In this document: positions 58,949 to 64,000 of the stretch, piece after piece | How the letters are laid out: each line of letters starts with the position of its first letter | Position numbering within the stretch: position 1 is the stretch's first letter | DNA from: Pseudonocardia sp. SCN 73-27 | GTDB taxonomy: Bacteria; Actinomycetota; Actinomycetes; Mycobacteriales; Pseudonocardiaceae | DNA: 64,000 nt | Direction: 5' to 3' | Assembly: GCA_001725415.1 (NCBI GenBank) | Contig: MEGH01000039.1 | Coordinates: forward strand, 1 to 64,000 | Translations under genes and position numbers: made by a program | The notes under the pieces: generated by a model | What the model was told of the DNA's origin: nothing | Databases searched by the model: none | The model's input: only the letters and a program-made list of their open reading frames with translations

Positions 58949-59916
58949 CGGACGGCCTCCTTCGCCGGGGCATCGGTCGCCGCGCGGGGGCGGCCGGTCA
59001 GGGACAGGAACACGTCGTCGAGGTCGGGGCTGTGCACGGTCAGCTCGTCGGGCTGCACCCGGACAGCGTCGAGCCCGTCGAGCACTGCGCGCAGGGAGCC
59101 GACGCCACCGTCGGCCGGGATCTGCAGGGTCAGCGTCTCGTCGTCACGCCGGCCTCGGGTGAACACGCCGGCCGCCGCGGTGAGCGCGACCGGGGTGGCG
59201 AACCGCACGCTGATGTGCCCGCCGGGGATCATCCGCTTCAGTTCGGCGGCGGTCCCCTCGGCGACGATCCGGCCCTGGTCGAGCAACGCGATCCGGTCGG
59301 CCAGCTCGTCGGCCTCCTCCAGGTACTGCGTGGTCAGGAAGATCGTGACGCCGCTCGCCGCGAGGTCGCGGATCGCCTCCCACATCATGCGGCGCGTCCG
59401 CGGATCGAGGCCCGTCGTCGGTTCGTCGAGGAAGATCACCTGCGGGTCGCCGATCAGTGTCATCGCCAGGTCGAGCTTGCGGCGCATCCCGCCGGAGTAG
59501 GTGGCGGGGGCGCGGTTCGCGGCGTCGACGAGGTCGAACCGTTCCAGCAGCTCCGCGGCCCGGCGCCGGCCCTCGGCGCGGTCGAGGTGCAGCAGGTCGG
59601 CCATGAGGACGAGGTTCTCCGCGCCGGTCAGCAGGTTGTCGACCGCCGAGAACTGGCCCGTCACGCCGATCGCGCGGCGTGCGGCATCGGGTTCGTCGGT
59701 CAGGTCGTGACCGGCGATCCGGACCGTGCCGCCGTCGGCGGGCAGCAGCGTCGTGAGGATGTGGACGGTCGTGGTCTTGCCGGCGCCGTTCGGCCCGAGC
59801 AGGGCGAAGATCGAACCCGCGGGGACCGTGAGGTCGATGTCGTCGAGGACGACCTCGGTCCCGAACGACTTGCGCAGCCCGATCACCCTCACGGCGTCGG
59901 AACGGTTGGTGGACAT
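58945..59916 (-). CDS. ABC transporter ATP-binding protein (DrrA-like)
   Basis: A 323-residue ATPase of the daunorubicin-resistance group with Walker A GPNGAGKTT, signature YSGGMRRKLDLAMTL, Walker B VIFLDEPTTGLDPRTR and switch His replaced by Gln in LTTQYLEEAD. The C-terminal 80 residues (ISVRFATPVALTAA, VHSPDLDDVFLSLTGR) are the DrrA regulatory tail. Likely exports a hydrophobic compound. It follows the DUF4097 gene after 22 bases. Confidence 0.93.
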   Translation of the reverse strand: MSTNRSDAVRVIGLRKSFGTEVVLDDIDLTVPAGSIFALLGPNGAGKTTTVHILTTLLPADGGTVRIAGHDLTDEPDAARRAIGVTGQFSAVDNLLTGAENLVLMADLLHLDRAEGRRRAAELLERFDLVDAANRAPATYSGGMRRKLDLAMTLIGDPQVIFLDEPTTGLDPRTRRMMWEAIRDLAASGVTIFLTTQYLEEADELADRIALLDQGRIVAEGTAAELKRMIPGGHISVRFATPVALTAAAGVFTRGRRDDETLTLQIPADGGVGSLRAVLDGLDAVRVQPDELTVHSPDLDDVFLSLTGRPRAATDAPAKEAVR

Positions 59917-59938
59917 GGCATCTCCACTTCGGAAAGGG

Positions 59939-60787
59939 TCAGGCGCGGCGGACGACGATGTCGCCGCTGTCGGTGTGTGCGTGGATCTCGACGGTCTCGG
60001 TGAAGCCGTCGGGGTTGTCGCGGGCGTCGAGGGAGTTGCGGACCTTCCCCGACGTGGAGCTCACGTCGAGCCACGCGGCCGTGCCGGCGCGGATGCCGAC
60101 CTCGAGGACGCCCGAGGTCGTCGTCAGCTCGACGGTGCCGCGGACGACCTCGTCGATGCGAACGCCGCCGTAGGCCGTCTTCGCCGCGACGCCGCCCTCC
60201 GCGCGGCTGATCCGCACGTCGCCGTAGAGGCCGGTGACCCGCAGGTCGCCGCCGGCGTGGCCGATGCGGGTGCCGCCGTAGTTGTTGCGGACGGTCCCCG
60301 CCGCGTCGAGCGTGCGGGCCTCGATGTCGCCGGAGCCGGTGGAGAGCTCCGCGTCGTCGAGGGCGTGCTCGACGTGGACCTCGCCGTAGGTCGTCTCCAG
60401 CGTCAGCGGGCCGCCCTCCTCGACGCGGATGTCGCCGTAGCGCGTGAACAGGCTGCACTCGCCGAGCGGGCCGTCGCAGCGGTACTCGCCCATCGAGAGC
60501 GTCGCCTTCACGTGCGACCCGGCGGGCAGCTCGATCTCGACGTTCTCGGCGGTGCTGCCGCGCAGCCAGTCGAGCGCCCAGGCGAAGCGGCGCTGCGCCG
60601 GGCCCGTGATCGCGAGCTCGCCGTCGGCGAACGTGACGCGGGTGGCGGTCTCGGCGTCATCGGAGCCGTCGTGGGTCACGGTGACCCGGGCGTCGGTGCG
60701 GTCGCTCGCAAGGATGCGGACGCTGCCGTGCGGCAGGTCGATGGTGACCCGGACCGGCCCGGTCGTGTCGAAGACGTGGGTGGTCAT
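59939..60787 (-). CDS. DUF4097-type beta-strand repeat protein
   Basis: A 282-residue protein made of repeating short beta strands with alternating patterns such as GDIRVEEGGPLTLETTYGEVHVEHALDDAELSTGSGDIEARTLDAAG (read in parts), GDVRISRAEGGVAAKTAYGGVRI and SGVLEVGI. This right-handed beta-helix-like repeat is the adhesin/DUF4097 type. No signal peptide or membrane segment is present, so it should be cytoplasmic. It sits between the ribbon-helix-helix gene (4-base gap) and the DrrAB-type exporter in one operon. Molecular function is unknown. Confidence 0.88.
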   Translation of the reverse strand: MTTHVFDTTGPVRVTIDLPHGSVRILASDRTDARVTVTHDGSDDAETATRVTFADGELAITGPAQRRFAWALDWLRGSTAENVEIELPAGSHVKATLSMGEYRCDGPLGECSLFTRYGDIRVEEGGPLTLETTYGEVHVEHALDDAELSTGSGDIEARTLDAAGTVRNNYGGTRIGHAGGDLRVTGLYGDVRISRAEGGVAAKTAYGGVRIDEVVRGTVELTTTSGVLEVGIRAGTAAWLDVSSTSGKVRNSLDARDNPDGFTETVEIHAHTDSGDIVVRRA

Positions 60788-60791
60788 GTCG

Positions 60792-61295
60792 TCAGCCCAC
60801 CCATCCGGTGAGCCGGCCGCCGTGCGCGCGCCCGGTGGTCTTGCGGTCGCTCGCCGGGTCGAGTGCCGACGTCGCGGCACGGACGAGCCACGCGTTGACC
60901 GACAGGCCTTCCTTGCCCGCGGCCTCCTCGATCCGGGCTTTCAGCGTCTCCGGCGGCCGGAAGTTGATCCGTGACGTGGCGCCATCGATGGCGTCAGGCT
61001 GGCCCACCGGCGGGGCCGGGCGCTCGTCGGTGCTCGCGGCAGCGCGACCGGTGGCCGGCGCGGAGACCACGAAGTCGGGTTCGCGGCCGCGGAGCCGCAG
61101 GTGCACCGATCCCGGCGCCAGTTCGCGGGTGATCTCGTCGGTGGCGACCGACAGCGCATCCAGCAAGGTCAGCCGGGTCGCCGACTCCAGTGCGGGCACG
61201 AGCCGCTCGGCCAGCGCCCGCATGTCGTCGCCACCGGCCTCGGCCGCCACGAGCAGCTCGCGGCGGAGGCTCTCGACGTACCCCCCGATGTCCAT
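60792..61295 (-). CDS. Ribbon-helix-helix (HicB/Arc-like) regulator
   Basis: A 167-residue protein. The C-terminal part SRINFRPPETLKARIEEAA, GLSVNAWLVRAATSAL (about 108-144) is a ribbon-helix-helix DNA-binding domain as in HicB/CopG/Arc proteins. The N-terminal half (GYVESLRRELLVAAEAGG, RLVPALESATRLTLLDAL) is helical and may dimerise or sense. No toxin gene is next to it, so a role as regulator of the DUF4097-DrrAB operon is more likely than an antitoxin. ATG 61295 lies inside the first of three phased repeats, which suits tight autoregulation. Confidence 0.85.
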   Translation of the reverse strand: MDIGGYVESLRRELLVAAEAGGDDMRALAERLVPALESATRLTLLDALSVATDEITRELAPGSVHLRLRGREPDFVVSAPATGRAAASTDERPAPPVGQPDAIDGATSRINFRPPETLKARIEEAAGKEGLSVNAWLVRAATSALDPASDRKTTGRAHGGRLTGWVG

Positions 61296-61324
61296 GGCGC
61301 CACTATGGCGCCAGGATGGCGCCA
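61294..61324. promoter_or_regulatory. Triple phased operator at the ribbon-helix-helix gene
   Basis: ATGGCGCCA occurs three times at 61294-61302, 61305-61313 and 61316-61324, exactly 11 bp apart, that is about one helical turn. Each copy contains the palindrome TGGCGCCA. A related pair, again 11 bp apart, lies inside the gene at 60977-60984 and 60988-60996 (TGGCGCCA and ATGGCGTCA). Arrays of short palindromes in phase are how ribbon-helix-helix dimers bind cooperatively, so autoregulation is likely. Confidence 0.75.
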
Positions 61325-61355
61325 TGCGCAAGTGGAGGGCGCAGATACTTCCGAC

Positions 61356-61484
61356 TCAGGGCCGATCGACGACCTCGAACCAGCTCTCTCCGCCGGAGTG
61401 CAGGCGCATCGCGAGGGCCCGGGGGTCGCAGCCGGCGTACTGCCGGCCGGCCGTGGAGCCCTTGAGCGGGACGGTCAGCTCCAC
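61356..61484 (-). CDS. Small ORF (42 residues) overlapping the hydroxylase gene end
   Basis: A GTG-started frame of 42 residues (opening MELTVPLKGSTAGRQY, ending SWFEVVDRP) begins ten bases before the stop codon of the flavoprotein hydroxylase. Nearly every codon ends in G or C, as in true genes here. The overlap suggests translation coupled to the hydroxylase. I do not recognise the family. Features are one Cys (GCDP), a basic middle and an acidic aromatic C-terminus, with no signal or membrane segment. It could be a fragment of a larger lost domain. Confidence 0.5.
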   Translation of the reverse strand: MELTVPLKGSTAGRQYAGCDPRALAMRLHSGGESWFEVVDRP

Positions 61485-62995
61485 GACGGCACCGCGATCC
61501 GCAACGTCGTCGCCAGGTAGTCGCGCAGCACGTCGGGGTGGGCGGAGTCGGCGACGAGGCCGAGGTAGCCGTCGGGACGGATCAGCGCCATGCCGTCGAT
61601 CGGCCAGCCGTAGGCCCGGACGAGGGCGGTGTCGGCGGTGACGACCTGGCCGAGGTCACCGAGGACCTCACGCAGCGCGGCCTCGTGCTCGGCACCGCTG
61701 ACGACCAGCAGGAAGCCGGGCGTCGTCAGCAGGTCCTCGATCGCGACGGCGGTGCCCTCGGGGTCCGGGGCGTGGTTGCCGGCCTTCACGGCGGCGCGAC
61801 CGTGGTGCACCGACAGGGCGCTGTCGCGGTAGTTGATCGTCAGCTCGGCCATGGTCGAGCCGACGACGTTGCGGATCGCGGGGACGTGCCCCACCAGGTA
61901 CATCGCGACGTTGCGCAGGGCGGCCTGCGGGCCGGAAGCGGTGCCGACGTCGGTCAGCGTGGTCGTTGTGCGGACCACCATGGCGCCGACGGGGTGCCGC
62001 TCGTCGTTGTAGCTGTCGAGCAGCGCGGCGTCGGCCCGGCCCTGGGCGACGAGCGCGAGCTTCCACGCGAGGTTCGCGGCGTCCTGGATGCCGGTGTTCA
62101 TGCCCTGCGCCCCGGCCGGGCTGTGGATGTGCGCGGCGTCGCCGGCGAGGAACACGCGGCCGAACCGGTACTGCGGCACCTGGGCGTGGTGGACCTCGAA
62201 GTAGGTGAGCCAGCGCGGCGTGCCCATCGTGACCGCGCCGCCCATCCGGACGTCGGCCATCGCCTGCATCTCCGCGAGCGTCGGTGCGGTCTTCCCCTCG
62301 GGCGGGGTGTCGACGAGGAACATGATCCGCGCCCGGTCGCCGGCCAGCGGGAACAGCATCCCCATGCCGTCGGGGTGGGTGAACATCCGGATCGCGTCGG
62401 GCGCGTAGCTCGTCTCGACGTCGGCGTCGGCCATCGCGAAGTGCTGGCCGTGGAAGCCGCCGTCGAGCTTGGTCCCGACGAGGCGCCGCGTCGTGCTGTG
62501 CCCGCCGTCGGCACCCAGCACCCAGCCGTAGCGGACGGTCGACTCACCGTCGGCGCTGCGCAGAGTGACGTCGACACCGTCGTCGTCCTGGGTGAGCGCG
62601 GTCAGCGTGACACCCCGCTCGACGACGACGCCCAGCTCGGCGGCCCGCTCGGCCAACACGGCCTCGGTGTCGGGCTGGGCGACGTCGAGCACGTAGGGGT
62701 GGCGGCTGGCGGTGTCGCTGAGGTCCAGCCGGTTGCGGCTGCGGCCGGTCCTGCCGTCGATGACGTCGAGCGCCGGGATCCGGCGGCCGAGAGCCTCGAG
62801 CCGGTCGAGCACCCCGAGCGACGCGAGCATCTCCAGGCTGCGGGCGTGCACGCCGACGGCGCGCGACTCGGTCGTCGGCTGTTCCAGCGCCTCGATCACC
62901 CGGACGGCGACGCCGAGGCGGGCGAGCTGGACGGCGGCGGTCAGGCCGACCGGGCCGGCCCCCACGACCAGGACGGTGTCGGAGGTGGCGTTCAT
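61475..62995 (-). CDS. FAD-dependent aromatic hydroxylase (PheA/TfdB/RdmE type)
   Basis: A 506-residue class A flavoprotein monooxygenase. The FAD Rossmann motif is VVGAGPVGLTAAVQLARLG (GxGxxG at 12-17), the DG motif is WVLGADGGHSTTRR and the GD motif is VFLAGDAAHIHSPAGAQGMNTG (about 283; read in part). The C-terminal 110 residues are a thioredoxin-like domain with LVADSAHPDVLRDYL. Such enzymes hydroxylate phenols or polyketide rings with NAD(P)H and O2. Its ATG overlaps the DUF1269-like stop by four bases. Confidence 0.93.
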   Translation of the reverse strand: MNATSDTVLVVGAGPVGLTAAVQLARLGVAVRVIEALEQPTTESRAVGVHARSLEMLASLGVLDRLEALGRRIPALDVIDGRTGRSRNRLDLSDTASRHPYVLDVAQPDTEAVLAERAAELGVVVERGVTLTALTQDDDGVDVTLRSADGESTVRYGWVLGADGGHSTTRRLVGTKLDGGFHGQHFAMADADVETSYAPDAIRMFTHPDGMGMLFPLAGDRARIMFLVDTPPEGKTAPTLAEMQAMADVRMGGAVTMGTPRWLTYFEVHHAQVPQYRFGRVFLAGDAAHIHSPAGAQGMNTGIQDAANLAWKLALVAQGRADAALLDSYNDERHPVGAMVVRTTTTLTDVGTASGPQAALRNVAMYLVGHVPAIRNVVGSTMAELTINYRDSALSVHHGRAAVKAGNHAPDPEGTAVAIEDLLTTPGFLLVVSGAEHEAALREVLGDLGQVVTADTALVRAYGWPIDGMALIRPDGYLGLVADSAHPDVLRDYLATTLRIAVPSWS

Positions 62996-63483
62996 CGGAT
63001 GGCTCCTGTCGAGTAGGTGTCGGCGGAGAACGCGCGGGTGAGCGCGTCCTCCTCGGTGCGGGTGAGCGTGCTGACGAGCAGGTCGGCGTGCACGTCCGCG
63101 AACAGGTCGCGGACGAGGTCGAGTTCACCGGAGTCGGACAGCAGGAACAGTGCCGACGTGCCGGCCGTGACCCGGCCGTGGACCAGCTCGAGGAACTCGT
63201 CGGAGAGGCCCACGTGTGCGAGCCCGGCCCCGGCCGTGGGTCCGCTGAGCGGGAGGAGGAACACCGTCCCGAACAGCAGGCCCCAGAACGCGCCGGACAG
63301 CGCGGCCGTCCCGGCGGCGGTCCCGACCTGGTAGGTCCGGGGCCGCACCGCGTCGGCCGCCCACGCGACGACGGCGACGTCGTCGAGGGCGAGCTGCCGC
63401 TGGTTCTGCCGGCGCTCGAGCGGCCTCAGCGCGGCTTCGGCACCGGCCTCGGTGGCGAACGTCCAGATGCTCAGCGTGGTCAT
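62992..63483 (-). CDS. DUF1269-like membrane-associated protein
   Basis: A 163-residue protein: MTTLSIWTFATEAGAEAALRPLE, a beta-alpha start, then a glycine-rich hydrophobic hairpin (GTAALSGAFWGLLFGTVFLLPLSG) and a C-terminal region SALFLLSDSGELDLVRDLF. This is the DUF1269/general-stress-17M-like arrangement. It is probably anchored in or at the membrane; function unknown. ATG 63483 was chosen, since the frame continues upstream into the pseudogene without a stop. It is co-translated with the hydroxylase. Confidence 0.8.
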   Translation of the reverse strand: MTTLSIWTFATEAGAEAALRPLERRQNQRQLALDDVAVVAWAADAVRPRTYQVGTAAGTAALSGAFWGLLFGTVFLLPLSGPTAGAGLAHVGLSDEFLELVHGRVTAGTSALFLLSDSGELDLVRDLFADVHADLLVSTLTRTEEDALTRAFSADTYSTGAIR

Positions 63484-63593
63484 GTCGGGTACTCCGGTCC
63501 CGCTGCGGGCGGTGTCTCCGTCCGTCTGCCGACAACGGTGCCCGGGGGTACTCCAACTCGGCTCCAACTCCGGTCCCACGCGTTGAAATCGCT

Positions 63594-64000
63594 GCTCAGG
63601 CCAGGAACTCGGCGAGGCTGGTGCGGGCACCCTCGGGGTGGGGGCGTCGACCTGGGTGCGCCGCAACCTCGCGCGGATCGACGCGAGGTCGTCGTCCAGC
63701 GCGGCGTACCAGCCCGCCATCGTGTGCGCGTCCAGCCGCGGCTTCGCCCGGGCCAGGGTCTCGACCCATGCGTCGCGCCGCGCCGCCGGACGCTCCCCGG
63801 CCCGGTCGGCCTCGTGGTCCGGGGACGTTCTCCACCAGCTCCGCGACGGCGTCGAGGACGTGCTCGCAGTTGTCGAGGACGACGAGCATCCGCCGGGCAG
63901 AGGTGAAGCGGCGCAACGCGTCGGTGGGCTCGACCGGCCCCGCGGCGGGCAGTTCCAGTGCCGACGCGATCGTGTCGGGGACCCGTTCGGGGGTGGCGAC
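63594..64000 (-). pseudogene. Decayed AfsR/LuxR-like ATPase regulator (fragment, runs off the window)
   Basis: From the right edge inward the frame reads ERVPDTIASALEL, then RRMLVVLDNCEHVLDAVAELV, the Walker B block of AfsR/NB-ARC-like regulators. Right after VENVPG the match stops. A second frame then gives WVETLARAKPRLDAHTMAGWYAALDDDLASIRARL, which resembles the start of the TPR region that normally lies more than a hundred residues later. So an internal deletion with frameshift has joined two parts. The second frame has no stop of its own before the DUF1269-like gene. I consider it non-functional. Confidence 0.65.

Noticed and set aside
1-64000. CRISPR arrays, tRNA or rRNA genes, insertion sequences, integrases or attachment sites.
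   Set aside because: No regularly spaced repeat, RNA-gene signature or transposase/integrase motif was found by eye on either strand; short genes of this kind could still be missed without a search tool.

Overview
The window is very GC-rich. Most codons end in G or C, many genes start with GTG, and neighbouring genes are often stitched together by 4-nt ATGA/GTGA overlaps. With an F420-type luciferase-like oxidoreductase, SARP/AfsR-type and large ATPase-LuxR regulators, and a DrrAB-type ABC pair, this points to a soil actinomycete. Pseudonocardiaceae (for example Pseudonocardia) is my best guess from gene style, not a proven assignment. I see no tRNA, rRNA, CRISPR array, insertion sequence or replication origin. 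The sequence reads as an accessory catabolic and transport region of a chromosome or large replicon.

Layout. 1-7741: mixed genes. They are a SARP regulator cut by the window edge (apparent CTG start), a remnant of a membrane flippase-like gene, an LLM oxidoreductase, a giant LuxR regulator, an SDR, a DJ-1/PfpI hydratase-like protein, an NTF2-like protein and an MFS exporter. 7803-23618: one long plus-strand operon. It holds an amidohydrolase, a malyl-CoA-lyase-like aldolase, three acyl-CoA dehydrogenases, a citrate-synthase-like CoA lyase, a VOC protein, an acyl-CoA ligase, an enoyl-CoA hydratase, an SDR, a complete Liv-type ABC importer and a GntR/FCD regulator. Together they look like an import, CoA-activation, beta-oxidation-like and C-C lyase pathway for an unidentified carboxylic acid. 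23629-32787: a hydrolase/MFS pair, a carotenoid (or stilbene) cleavage oxygenase, an SsuABC/TauABC-like importer and a second giant LuxR regulator.

32797-41904: an aromatic meta-cleavage cluster on the minus strand. It has a Rieske dioxygenase (alpha and beta), a ferredoxin, an extradiol dioxygenase fused to a Dabb domain, a fumarylacetoacetase-type hydrolase, an HpaI-type aldolase, a metallo-amidohydrolase, a cupin, a degenerate M20 protein and an IclR regulator. 42094-51760: two parallel modules, each with a TauD-like dioxygenase and a paralogous lipoprotein binding protein. One also carries two permeases, an ATPase and an enolase-superfamily enzyme; an acetamidase lies between the modules. 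Their promoters share a 41-bp block (39/41 identical), and a related block precedes the fumarylacetoacetase gene, so I propose one shared regulon, perhaps run by the IclR protein. 51838-57584: a 2-hydroxyacid dehydrogenase, then a self-sufficient P450 (CYP116B-like) with an aldehyde dehydrogenase and a divergent alcohol dehydrogenase, which suits stepwise oxidation of a methyl or alcohol group to an acid.

57597-64000: an NTF2-like protein, a DrrAB-type ABC exporter, a DUF4097 protein and a ribbon-helix-helix regulator behind a phased triple operator. A flavoprotein aromatic hydroxylase follows, with a 42-residue overlapping small ORF and a DUF1269-like membrane protein, and last the wreck of an AfsR-like regulator. 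Two 40-bp palindromes with 36/40 identity sit exactly at two convergent gene junctions (52722-52761 and 57597-57636).
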